From positions 1 through 64,000 of the forward strand of contig NADL03000637.1 of the NCBI GenBank assembly GCA_002205965.3: a stretch of 64,000 nucleotides of DNA. Direction: 5' to 3'. The first letter of the stretch is position 1; each line of letters starts with the position of its first letter. The translations under genes were made by a program, and so were the position numbers. Source of the DNA: Kappaphycus alvarezii. Its lineage: Eukaryota > Rhodophyta > Florideophyceae > Gigartinales > Solieriaceae. Of this stretch, positions 42,988 through 53,694 are shown one piece after another. The notes under the pieces were generated by a model. That model saw only the letters and a program-made list of their open reading frames with translations. It had not been told where the DNA came from and did not search any database.

Positions 42988-45900
42988 TCTATAGTTAAAG
43001 ATGAGTATGCCCCGTGGTTGCGCATAGTCTGTGTGAGAAGGAATTCTTCAGGCCTCTGATGATAAGGGACCAGATGACGTGCATGGATAGCCCTCCTTGA
43101 TCTCTTCCCTGAGCTTGAACAGAGCTGATAGTGCGGGTGTCTTTCCTCCGTGACGATGCAAGGGTTCGAGTACTTGGTTTGGAAGGCCGGCCACTTCACA
43201 GCCTGCTGCATTGCTTTTCCATGTACTACAAGTACTTTAGAGCCAACTGAAAAGGTTCTGACTGCAGTTTCTGCATCTTTATTCTTGTCTGTGTTAGCGC
43301 GCGGTGTGATCTCCAGCCTTCGGTGGCCAGTAGTTCAACTTCCCTACTCTCTTCATCGATAATATTTGTTTCCTTATCTCTCTGTAACATTCTAGGAGCC
43401 CTTCCGTACATTAGCTCGAATGGTGAGCGTCCATTTCTTCCTCTTCTTCGACGATAGCCGTATAGTACTTTTGGTAAGGCATCTTCCCACTGGATTTCAT
43501 TCTCCGACATAGTTTTCGATATTGCTCGTTTAATGGTTCCAACCATCCTCTCAGCTTTCCCGTTGGACATAGGAGCGTATGCGAGAACGGTCTTCAGCTG
43601 AATCCCTTTCTTGTCCAAAAAACGAAGCAGTGAAGTTGCAGTAAAACAAAGGGCGTTATCCGAGATTATCCTTTTTGGAAGACCAAACGGTTCAATTATT
43701 TCTTTTTCGATGAATCTCAGTACCACCTCAGCATTTGCCTCCTCAACTGCAACTGCTATTGGCCATCCAGTAAGATGTTCCACCCCTATAAGGAGATATT
43801 TTTTCCGGAAGAGGTTTCCTTGAACGGGCCCGCAAAGTCAATTGAGAAGGTTTCAAAGAGACCGGAAACTGGAAAACTAGAGTTGTCTTATACTTCCGTA
43901 TTGGAGTGAATTTTTGGCAGTTGTCGCAGCTTTTCACGAAATTATAGACGTCCTTATGGATACCGGGCCACCAGAATCTCTCAGTTACGAATTTTTTGGT
44001 TGTTTCGAGATCCCAATGCCCTAGCTCATCATGGAAAGTCCTCAAGATCTTCATTCTTTCTTTCAAAGGGGCACTAGTCGGGGACCGGCTTTAGTGTGCC
44101 GGAAGAGTTTCCCATTCCACAATGTAAAAGCCTTTTGATTCCTGCGTACCCAATTTCTGTGTTCAAGATCAACCTTTCTCATTTCTAGTCCATCGAGGAA
44201 TTTGATCAGTCCGTGAATATTAGCTTCGTACTCGTTATCGTTCGGCAACTGCAACTCGGCGACTCCGACGATGTCCTCCGAAGCTTTTTCATTTGGAATC
44301 AGTGCGTCCCTCAAGCGGGATAGGTAATCGGCAGGCTGATTATTGCGTCCGGGTCTATACACAATTTCAAACGATATTCTGCGAAAATGTCGAGCCATCG
44401 GGCCAAGCGGTGATGTACATCCTTCTTTTGGAATGCTGTCTTAAGTGCCTGGTGATCAGTTATCAAGACAAATTTCTCGAGTGATAAAAGGTATACGCGA
44501 AACTTTTTCAGCGCGAAGACGACAGCTAGCGCTTCTTCTCGCGACTGAGTATCTCTTTTCCGCATCATTCAGAGTTCGGCTTGCGAATTGAACAGGGTGT
44601 ATCTTCCGTTTTCATCTTTTTGGGACAAAACGGCACCCAAAGACCGTTCTGAGGCATCTGTCTCCACAACGAATGGTCTCTTGAAATCTGGGTACATGAG
44701 AACTGGGGGGACACATAGCTTATCTTTAAGCTCCTGAAATGCAGTTTCATTTCCTTGTTCCAGTAAAATTTTCCGTTCTTCGTAGTGCTGGCATGTAACG
44801 GTGCTGCAGTCTTGGCGAAATCTTTGATAAATCTTCTGTAATATGAGGCCAGTCCTAAGAAGCTTCGGACCTCCGTCTTTGAAGCGGGCCTTGGTGCCAA
44901 CTTTATTTTTTTCGTTTTCTCTGGATCCACTCTAATTCCCTCTTGGTCGACGATATGACCGAGTAATTGGATAGAAGTTTTCGCAAAGAAGCATTTGCGC
45001 AACTTAATTTTCAAGCTATACTCCGATATCCTCTCCACAACTGTCTTGACGTGCGAGATGTGCTGATCCAATGTTTCTGAGAATATGACGACATCATCGA
45101 TATAGACTCTTGCGAATGGAAGTCCTTTCAAAACCTCGTTCATCATTCTTTGGAATGTAGCTGGTGCATTCATGAGACCAAAAGGCATCACTTCGAACCT
45201 GAACGTACCAACTTTGCTGGTAAAGGTTGTTTTTTCCTTACATTTTTCATCCAATGGAATCTGCCAATAGCCAGTGTAAAGGTCAATTGAGGTGAAATAT
45301 CTCCCATCCTTCAGGTCCTCGAGGATCTCCTCCATGTTCGAATCGGAAATCGATCGGGTATCATTCTCTGGTTCAGTTGTCGGTAATCGACACAAAAACG
45401 CAGCTTTCCATCCTTCTTTGGTGCGACCACAACTGGAAACGACCATGGGGATGAAACTGGTCGAATAATATCATTTTTCAGCATACTTGTAACATTTTCT
45501 GAGATAAATTGGTCATATTTTGGCGGTTGACGTCTGGGCTTGTGGTAAATCGGTTTAGTGTCGGTAAGTTCGAACGAGTGAGTAACCGGTACACTTGCTT
45601 GTCTTAAATCTGATACACTCCATGCAATTACTTCGGAAGATGTTAACATGTCGGATATTTTCATTGAGGCGGCGGCGGGAAGGTGCTGCACTTTTCCTTG
45701 GATTTCTGCCATTTGGTGCCCTTTTTCTTCTTGATTCTCAACCTCAATATTTTGAAGGACCTCTCCGTCGTGCTCACATCTTCATATATGGAATTCGACG
45801 TATTCTTATTTTCTTTGCAAAGGTAATCTTCTTTCATGCTCCGAATTCTGTCCTTTGATTCGATATCATCGCAAAAAGAAACATTTCGGGTTTCAAACTT

Positions 45901-46632
45901 ATCCTAGAATTCCAGTCGTCATCTGTTTCAAACCCAGAATCATAATCGTCCCATGCCATGTTCATTACCCCCAAGGGTACCCTTTTCCACTTCCGAAAGT
46001 GTTAGTTGGTTCCGAATCTTCGCTGTCATAGCTAGAAGTGAAATCTTCACTGTCCGTTTCTTTTAAATCTTCAGGATACGTGCTTTTGTCGAAATCCAGG
46101 GGCATCTTCACGGTTCTGCCGTCAATATTAACTGAAACCATCTGATTGCCCAAGTCAATGCATGTCCCTAGTCTTTCCATGGTAGGGCAGCCAATGATTG
46201 CATCGAAAGGGAGATCAGGCATGACAAGAAAGTCTACATCAACTTTATAGTCCCCAAAGAACACGGAAACATTGTCAACAGTGCCCATGCATTTTGAGAC
46301 GGTTCCATCCGCTACAGTTATTTTTCGAGTCGTTGGAGTAATGTCGAGACCTAAATCTGTCACCAAAGTTTCTGAAATGAGGTTTGGAACAGCACCCGAA
46401 TCGAAGAGAGCCTGGGTTTTCATACCCAATACTTTGACTGGTACCAGCTTAAGACGTCTTGGTGCTGTCGAGGCCGATTGAAGAAACAGTTTCTACCCTT
46501 AGCGGACTTATTAGACCTGATAATTTTTTTGAGTTCTTTTCTCGCATCCTCTGCGTCGCCCCTCAAAAGTTGACCAAAAGTTATCCCAGTCGGGGCCGAT
46601 GCAAGCTCAGCCACCAAATTGTACCTCTTCAC
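42984..46632 (-). pseudogene. Gypsy G pol: protease, RT, RNase H, integrase
   Basis: Minus strand. The protease region has the active site LFDSGAV (about 46408-46388). RT has KKDGKLRFCVDYRQLN and the catalytic YIDD near 45105-45094. RNase H includes SREEALAVVFAL and LITDHQAL. Integrase has an HX4H plus CX2C zinc region, a D in IDFAGP, D in IISDN and E in GKAERMV with the canonical D-x35-E spacing, and a C-terminal domain ending at the TGA 42986-42984. Frame breaks lie near 46490, 45715-45960, 45350, 44570, 44310, 44065 and 43800. Motifs are otherwise intact. The upstream part (EYVKRYNLVAELA) joins the end of gag in another frame. Confidence 0.92.
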
Positions 46633-46637
46633 ATACT

Positions 46638-47840
46638 CTAGTACGTCCTTAGAGATACTCTTAGCTTTCTTACTTTTTTCTTCTTCTTGGCCGGAGTGAC
46701 TCCCACTCCTGGAACAACTTGATCAGACCTCTTGGTTCGAGGAGGTACAGGTGCTGGGATATGCTCCAGCATTCCATAATCTAGCCTAGGTTTCTTCGAT
46801 AAAATGTTCCCTTCCCCATCCCTTTTTGTCACATTGACTTGACTAATCTCTTCAGCGATGGATACGTTACCGGCATCCGTCAACCTTTGATCCCTTCTAT
46901 TTTGTAAGATTTTCACCTCTGGTCCTGACTCACTCCTTGCTTCCGATAAATTTGCTCTCCTGTTGTCTTTAGACCAGGAGTTACTTTCATGATGCCCATA
47001 TCGACCGCACTTTCCACAACGAGTGGTTCTATGTGGATTATCAGGACACCTGTTTGCAAAGTGTCCGGGCTTGTGACAGTAAGAACAGACTTCTGCGGCC
47101 TTAGGGGCCCCAGACTGGTTCTTCTTAATGGTAAGAGTAAGGCTTTCCAACTGCGAGGTTATCATGTCAAGTCGATTATCGAATCGGGTTTCCAACCTTT
47201 CTTCCAAGTTTTTGACATCGCTCCTGACAGATTCTAATGCCGCTGCACTAGTAGCCGGCCTTTGATAATTCTTTTCAGGATGTACGATAGACATCGATGT
47301 GCGGGTTTCCCTCGGTACCTCACTCAGTGACTGAAACGTCTCCGAATTTTTGACAAATTCTACTTCGGTACCCTTCAGTTCATCAAAAGTGTGAGGGCCC
47401 TTGATGAGGAGGAAATCGGAGAGCCGCTTATCCCCCATAGCCGCCTTACGCAGCATTCCGTACTTGGCTTGGGCGTTGAACCCAGCCTTTTCATAAAGAT
47501 CACACAAGTGCACCAATGAGCTTAACAAATCGTCGAAGTTGAGCCGGGCCTCTATGGCAGTACGAATCATCTCATCTGGTTCTACCTCCTTAGCATACTC
47601 TTTCACAAGCCACTCACATACGTCACCGAAGTTACGCCCATTCCCGTTAAGAGACCACCCGTCGATAAACTTGGACTTATATTTGTGCTTTGCGTCACCA
47701 TGAAGATAGGCAAAGATACTTGCGGCCTTCTCTTCATCGCCCTTCTCACGCATCACAACGTTGACATATGTGTAAAGATACTCCTCAACGTCTTCAGTCT
47801 TGCCCCCTGTGAACGTTATACGAGCAGCGTTGAGATCCAT
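46638..47840 (-). CDS. Gypsy G gag
   Basis: Intact 400-codon frame from ATG 47840 to TAG at 46638. It forms the particle that packages the RNA. The N-terminal half is a helical gag domain, followed by a short coiled-coil-like stretch (residues about 205-240). The first zinc knuckle is CSYCHKPGHFANRC (CX2CX4HX4C). The second, CGKCGRYGHHESNSW, has W in place of the last cysteine. The end is very lysine-rich. Just before the stop an A-rich run (near 46680) is followed, in the -1 frame, by sequence that continues smoothly into the pol upstream region. Fusion by frameshifting or a one-base indel would both explain this. Confidence 0.9.
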   Translation of the reverse strand: MDLNAARITFTGGKTEDVEEYLYTYVNVVMREKGDEEKAASIFAYLHGDAKHKYKSKFIDGWSLNGNGRNFGDVCEWLVKEYAKEVEPDEMIRTAIEARLNFDDLLSSLVHLCDLYEKAGFNAQAKYGMLRKAAMGDKRLSDFLLIKGPHTFDELKGTEVEFVKNSETFQSLSEVPRETRTSMSIVHPEKNYQRPATSAAALESVRSDVKNLEERLETRFDNRLDMITSQLESLTLTIKKNQSGAPKAAEVCSYCHKPGHFANRCPDNPHRTTRCGKCGRYGHHESNSWSKDNRRANLSEARSESGPEVKILQNRRDQRLTDAGNVSIAEEISQVNVTKRDGEGNILSKKPRLDYGMLEHIPAPVPPRTKRSDQVVPGVGVTPAKKKKKVRKLRVSLRTY

Positions 47841-47910
47841 GATTACAGAAAAGAAATCCCAACGAAGTGTTCCTTACTACTGCTAAACTCGAATACCTTG
47901 GGTGCAACCC

Positions 47911-47929
47911 CCTCCACAAGAGTACCAAA
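47911..47929 (-). promoter_or_regulatory. Putative gypsy primer binding site
   Basis: Two bases after the 5' LTR end, the minus strand reads TGGTACTCTTGTGGAGG. TGG is the complement of a tRNA CCA end, so this fits priming from a full tRNA 3' end. I cannot name the tRNA from memory. The copia families here use a different, half-tRNA site. Confidence 0.6.
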
Positions 47930-48649
47930 TGATAGGGGTAAATCGGCGGGGAAGAGATCCTGGGAACCAATTACCCAGAGAAGGAGGTGTTGCGAGCGAC
48001 AAAAGTGCTACCGTGGTATTGTTGAACGAACATAAGGGAGTGTATATAGAAGAGAGTTGAGGAAGCTACAAGCAAGTATAAAAGGGGCAGGGTCTACCAC
48101 CGACGCTCTGCGAATAGCGTAAGAAAACGTTTTCTTGGGTCTGAAGTTGACTCTCAACTTCCTACTACTCTGGACTTGGCTTGAAGTTGTCTGCCAACTT
48201 GCTTGACCTCCACAAGAGGAAGCAGTTTACTCAGCTTATATAAACTTTTTGGGTATTCCTAAAGTCTCAATCAAACATACTAATAGCCACAAAATGCATT
48301 CACAGGAATCGTGTGAACCAGAGAGACTATTAGAAGATCTTTTCTCAAGTTAAATATCTAGGTGCCATACCCATGCCAGCCACCCATCGGCCAGGGGTGG
48401 GAATTGATGTGGTCATTATATAGACCTATCAGAGTCACTCGTAGTATCACCCACATCCTGGAACTGTACTGACATCTACTATGCCAGCGTGTCCTAAACT
48501 AAAAAATCAACCGATGATTTTGCCACACTCCCCCAAATTAAAAATATCTTGCAAATTCAAAAACTGAGAAAATATCTTCCCAATTCCGATACTGTATACA
48601 ATTATGGTCCTCATCTAGATTTTTTCCGTGTGCGAATTTGCGCACATCA
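47930..48649 (-). repeat. Gypsy G 5' LTR
   Basis: 720 bp, TGAT...ATCA on the minus strand. The first 24 bases contain a perfect inverted repeat (TGTGCG...CGCACA). A sense TATA-like TTTATATAAG lies at 48236-48245. A strong antisense TATAAAAG lies at 48077-48084. Confidence 0.95.
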
Positions 48650-48664
48650 GTATTCATAAATTAA

Positions 48665-49186
48665 CTACGGATGCGGGCGGCGGGTAGAAACCTGTCGCGC
48701 CTGCATTATTTGGAGACTAAATGCAAAACGGGTAACGAAGTCGCGGAGCTCCTGTTGAGGGGAGGAACCGCGACGGGAAGCAGCGAAGGAAGCAAGGCGG
48801 CGGAAAAAACCCTTGCCGTCGTCGCCCAAGGCGCCATAGATATCAATCCCGACGGGGGAGAGGAGGATATCGTTTTGGTTGCAGTAAGTGGCGTAATGAC
48901 GATGTTTCTCGCGCTCTGCGAGTGTTGCGGCAGCGCCTGCGGTAACCGTACTTGGCGAAATGTGGCGGCGTGCGGAGGGGTGGGCAACAGGAACGTCGAC
49001 GGCGATATCGGTACTGTGAAGCCCGTATGCAGCGGATATGTAAATGTCCATTCGTAGCGCGGGGGACTCCGAATGCCCAGATGGGTTGGGAACCTGGTAG
49101 AGGAGCGGATGTTCGACTAGGGCGACGATCCCAACTTCCTTGCAGTAGGGGGCAAGAACGTTGCGGAGGATGTGATGACGACGAGT
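48665..49186 (-). pseudogene. Non-LTR RT C-terminal fragment, RLE-like endonuclease region
   Basis: The minus strand encodes the end of an R2-like non-LTR polyprotein. It starts at ITRRHHILRN, then has an R-M-D-I...D pattern resembling the (R/K)PD-x12-14-D motif of restriction-like endonucleases, then K-x2-x-Y, and ends at about 48665. P is replaced by M in the RPD motif. The upstream half of the same gene lies at 49637-49969, separated by an insert containing a plus-strand copy of a related region. Confidence 0.55.
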
Positions 49187-49525
49187 GATGTTACTTTCGT
49201 GAATCCCCTCGCTCCCTCCAACAGAAGAGTAAGGTCCTTCAACCCAATGTCCTCTCTGAATGCGGCGCGAAATGCAAAGCAGAGAAGATATCAATCCTTT
49301 ATCGCGACCTCCACCAGAGGCAGGCTCGTGCCTGTGCCAATCTCCACTCTTGGAGGCTGGCACCCGGATGCATGTGCAGTGCTAAATGACGTGGCAAGAA
49401 ACGTGGCTGTGAGGGCACTGGAGACGTACGGAAAGGTTCGGGGGGTTTTGATGCAAAGGCACGCTGCAGCAGCCGTCATGTCCAATGCGGCCTGCTTGAT
49501 GGCTGGCCTGAAGGTAGCATTTTAG
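49183..49525 (+). pseudogene. Non-LTR RT C-terminal fragment, opposite strand
   Basis: The plus strand encodes DVTFVNPLAPSNR, then AARNAKQRRY, then ISTLGGWHPDA, and ends CLMAGLKVAF with a stop at 49523-49525. This is the extreme C-terminal part of the same kind of polyprotein as the flanking minus-strand pieces. The left junction with the minus-strand piece falls inside a few shared bases near 49183-49187. Positions 49526-49636 are unassigned. Confidence 0.55.
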
Positions 49526-49636
49526 GAAGCCTAGTTCCTTCCCCATTACGCTGTAGGTATACCCTTTTTGAGTCGATTGCGGTTGTCTGGAAAACCATGG
49601 GACAGGTCGGAAATATCTTCCAACAGTAAAGCACCC

Positions 49637-49969
49637 AAACGTTCCCCCTTCCGTCTTCGTATTTGCAGGTCAACGCATGTTGACCACTTGGATCTAAGAC
49701 GGGTGCGATGTCAGCCGAGCGGCGGGAGCAGACCGGACAGCGAGTAGATCCAGGGAATGGCGCGATGCGGAGACGGAGAGCCAGAGCGACTTTCCACGTA
49801 GAAGAGGACATGTACGTACCGCGGTGGGGGTGAGGAAGCGAAGAGAAAAAGAAGAGGCGGAGGACGTGCGCACGGAGAGGAGCCGTGCTCGGTCGTGGGC
49901 TGCCGCGGACGTGAACAACCTATCGGACTTCGATAGCATGAGTTCAGTAAATGATGCAGTATTTCTCAT
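49637..49969 (-). pseudogene. Non-LTR RT fragment with C-terminal zinc motif
   Basis: The minus strand encodes the stretch before the endonuclease region: DRARLLSVRTSSASS, then ALRLRIAPFPG, then CPVCSR followed at a distance by GQHALTC. This Cys/His cluster before an endonuclease domain is typical of R2-like elements. A small frame break lies near 49800. It continues after the insert at 49186. Confidence 0.55.
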
Positions 49970-50383
49970 TGCTCATGCAACTAAGTCAAAAGCATTTCGA
50001 CTTGGTTACGTGAGCAGAGTTATTCTGTTTTTGCCACATTTGATACCCTTTATTAGCCTCCTTGTCTCAACGCAAAAAAATGCCGCTCTCGGTGTCAATC
50101 ATCGGCTTCCCCTGTTGTCATTTTCTGGTAACTTTGTTCCATATCTGGAGATTCTGAACTCATCCATCGTCTGTGTTCGAATTCCAGTTTCTCTTCCTTT
50201 CAACCACCATGTGTGAACCGGCCTCTAATTCTTTTTTAGTAGCCATGCTATCTTAGATATTGACAAGGCTTGTCGAGGCTGGTTACTTTTACATCTGAGG
50301 TGTTAAGCACTGTTGATAGCATGGAATCCGCTTAATTTACAAGGAGGACCACTCCGGTAGAAACCAAATCATTGTGTTTATAC
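49970..50383. other. Stretch without recognisable features
   Basis: No gene or repeat that I can support. On the minus strand it would be where the RT core of the non-LTR fragment should continue, but I do not see RT motifs here. Confidence 0.4.
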
Positions 50384-53300
50384 TCAATCATCTGTTACTT
50401 TTGTGTCGTTATCGTCCTTATTGTCGAATGTAAACTCAATACCATTACCTGTGTAGAAGCGAAAAACATAAAATTGTTCAGAGAGACATCTTTTTCCGTT
50501 CCCACATGCCGCGGCAATAGACTTGGACCTTGTAGTATGTGGACGGAGACGTCTAGTCATGATGTCCCCTCTCACCACGTGTACAACTGCTCGGACCGTA
50601 TCCAAAGGACATAATCCGTATTCCCCACTATATGCTGTTTCAATCCCATCCCTGCCTGCCGTATCCCACCGAAGACGTGTAAAATCTAGATATCTATCCA
50701 CACTATCAGTGGGTAAGTCTGCTTTGCCTAGCATATCGTAGTATTGCACGAAATAGTACTCTGCGATAACACATGGAATGTACGTTTTGCAGTTTTCAAT
50801 GTTGTGTGAGATACATCGGAGTATCCCGGTCTTAATCTTCCTGTCGTTGATATATTTACAAGAGCCATTACTTGTCCAAACCGTACAGGTATACCAATTT
50901 CAGCGGAATTTGAATGGTTACTTTGGGCATCCTCGACCATGACGGAATCAAATTTCGGCACATTTGATTCGTACCAAGTTGACGCAGCAATTACTCGCTG
51001 TGAAATCCGTACATTGCAGTCTTCGACATAAGCCACCTTCCTATTCCGGGAAAACCTTGAAAGTGAAGTAGCTTCGTATCCAGAAACAAAACCTGAAGGT
51101 GGGATTGTGACTTTGATGTTTGCGGCTGACCCCTCAACACCTATGCCCTCCACTACGGAGAATATTTGATATTTGAAGTTCTCAAGAAGCTCCTCGCTGG
51201 TTGTGTAAAATCTTTCAGATCGCGTTTTTCTTCCTTCTCGAAAATCTACATACCTTTCCTTCAATTATTCAGAGGCGGAAACCAGAGGAGTTCTTGGAGT
51301 GATATCTCGAAGCCCCTTTCTACAAGACAAGGAGTGTCTGACTTGGCAGCCAGAGTTCTGGATTTTTTCACCCCCTCCTGGGAATTCGGGCTAGATTATC
51401 GCCCTCGTGCAGGTATAAGACGATTCGCTTCGCTCATAGCTGAGCGTTGCCGTCTTGATGTTAACTCGTAAATTCTCGCATACGTGATGTGAGAATATTC
51501 GACATGATCCAACATGTGCCATTTCAGAGTTCCCATGTTCGATTTCTAGTATTAACCAAGAATTGAAACTCCTAATTCTTTAAATTTTTTTTATCGACTC
51601 GATCATACGAGTCAGTTGAATTTCGTCCCATTCCCGATCCACTGCTTTAGGATAGGTAAGTACACGAACCATATCCACATACATTACAAATATGTTTGTT
51701 ATTAGGGCTCTGCCGGATTCGTCCCAGTATCTGTTCATCATTCCTCCTAAGAATGGTGAATATTGGTCAACCAAATTGTAATCCTTCGCCTCCAACATAC
51801 CAGAAAGGCCTCCGTCTCGTAACAGCCCATTGTACCCTTCTTTTCCGTTTTCAATAGAGAAGTCAGCAATGACATTGTATCCGATTGGATTTCTACTCAC
51901 AAAGGAGAGAAAGTTGTAAAGTTCTCTTATTAATTCCTTTCAAATACTTTTAAAGGTGCGACTTACCGTGATTTGCACTGATTAAGCTGAGGATTGCAGG
52001 AATTTAGATTGAAGCCTGTCTATAGCGGCATTCTTCATCATTATTGAGATACCCAAGTGGAATTTGTGCATTGGTTAGAAGCCGAATACGCTTTATATAT
52101 CCAAACTTGTATATTTCCAAACTTAGACATATAAAGCGTATTTGACAATCGGAAATTATGCGGGACGGGTTTCTGCGGATGCATTGAATATTTTCAAAGC
52201 AGAGTTTAGGCCTCTTACTTGGACTGTCGAGTGCGTACTGGACATTTACCTTCATTCAATGCTGAATCACGCATAAAACCTTCGTATATTTGAAATATCT
52301 CATTCATGTGCTCCACTGATCCTCTTACAGACTGGGAACAGAACGGAAAATATTCTTTACGGTCTAAACACCGATGGAAAGGAAGGGCAGTCTGGGTCGC
52401 CCCCCTCACCGACAGCAATTGCTTTGCTTCGGGTTGGTCAGGTCAGTAGCTCACCAGAACAACATGACACCTCCATCTCACCTCATCTGCTTCCATCGCA
52501 ATGAAACCTTTTTTTGCAATATAACTCAGTGTTTGCAAGACCATGTCGATAGCGACTTGTATCGGAATATTAACTTTTTTTCCATCGATTTGCGTGAGTT
52601 TTGTGGGTAGGAACGCCGTTATTGTGCTTCCATCAGTGATGAGTCTCCTTCGAGCCTCTTCAGCAAAGTTCAGGGCTGTGACATGAAAAGGGTAGAAAGT
52701 CAATTTAGAGGGCTTGAAAGATGTCACAGACTCGTCGCTGTAAAATTGTAGTAGGAAAAAAGCAGACTGCTCACCATCATCCTTCACTGTTCACCAACGT
52801 ATATCATTTTCCTTGTCAGTCATTATTGCATGCCGCAAAGCTGGTATACATTTCCGTCCGAGAAGAGAGTGATATGGATGATATGATCCTGAATTAACTC
52901 CGGGCTCTCGCAAAACTTCCAACGCCCGGACTTTTGACATTTGACTTCTCAACCTATCGACGATATTTCGAGTGTAAATTTGTACCGTTGGTAATGAGGT
53001 AATAGACGCCAAATTTACAATACTGAAACCATTACCGACAAATTCGTTACCATTATCTTGAATAGCACTGTAGTTGAGGACCTTTTGGAACGAGGGAAAT
53101 CGATAATTGAATGATTGGCCGGAAAGTAAAGGAGAAGAGGTCGACTTCTACAAGTCTTCCGCAAGGCTCGTTCCTCCCTTCCTCTCAAATTCGTGAACCG
53201 ATTCTGACAGCTTTTCAAATAAACTCGATTCGGAATCCCTCTCTACAAAACTCTTGGCTGTCTCTTGCAGGGGAACTCCAGCCTGTCGCAGCATATCAGC

Positions 53301-53694
53301 GAAATCTCTCTTCTTGCTCTTCTTGAACGACCAATTCATTCGTACTGCCTGTGTCTCCAAAAAGGCCGCGATAAATTGGGAGCCTTGTAAAATCTCCTCC
53401 AGGAGTCTGTGGAAGTGATGGCTTCTTCTTCAGAATGCGGTTCGATGGCACTCGGACTGTTGCGAATGACCATTTTGAAATGTGAACGGCCACTCCCAAG
53501 GAATTCTTAGATGAATACGTGCAGGGTCTCGTGGGACAGCTCAAAAGGACGACGACTTCTCTGATTACCCATTTATCATCGGAAAGAAGCATGCGATATC
53601 GGAGTGAACGGGGTGCTTGGAACGATGATGAAATGAAGTGGGAAGTGTCACGGTGAGAATTTCCTCTCTGAGAGGAGTTGGTGATTCTGTTCAT
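50384..53694 (-). pseudogene. Decayed transposase-like locus (possibly Plavaka/CACTA-like)
   Basis: A chain of minus-strand open pieces with consistent coding character. Main pieces lie at 53360-53148, 53012-52791, 52787-52443, 52418-52215, 52255-52004, 51900-51580, 51264-50728 and 50749-50384. The piece at 52787 reads QFYSDESVTSF, then YPFHVTALNF, then ITAFLPT, followed by a Cys/His-containing LPFHRC. This order resembles the catalytic region of Plavaka-like CACTA transposases. The piece at 51264 contains RFGQVMALVNI and the last piece YGLCPLDTVRAVVHVV. A donor-like GTAAGT lies near 51967, so some gaps may be introns. I found no terminal inverted repeats. Assignment is tentative; it could be another large DDE family. 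Confidence 0.4.

Larger units (their letters stand above)
41135..48649 (-). mobile_element. Ty3/gypsy element G, complete, with target duplication
   Basis: A 7515-bp element on the minus strand. The 720-bp LTRs at 41135-41854 and 47930-48649 differ at only a handful of positions, so the insertion is young. The target duplication is GTATT (41130-41134 and 48650-48654). Order in the coding direction: gag (47840), protease (46429), RT (45712), RNase H, integrase (to 42984) and ORF3 (42987-41891). RT before integrase defines the gypsy order. All coding regions except gag carry small frame breaks. Confidence 0.95.
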
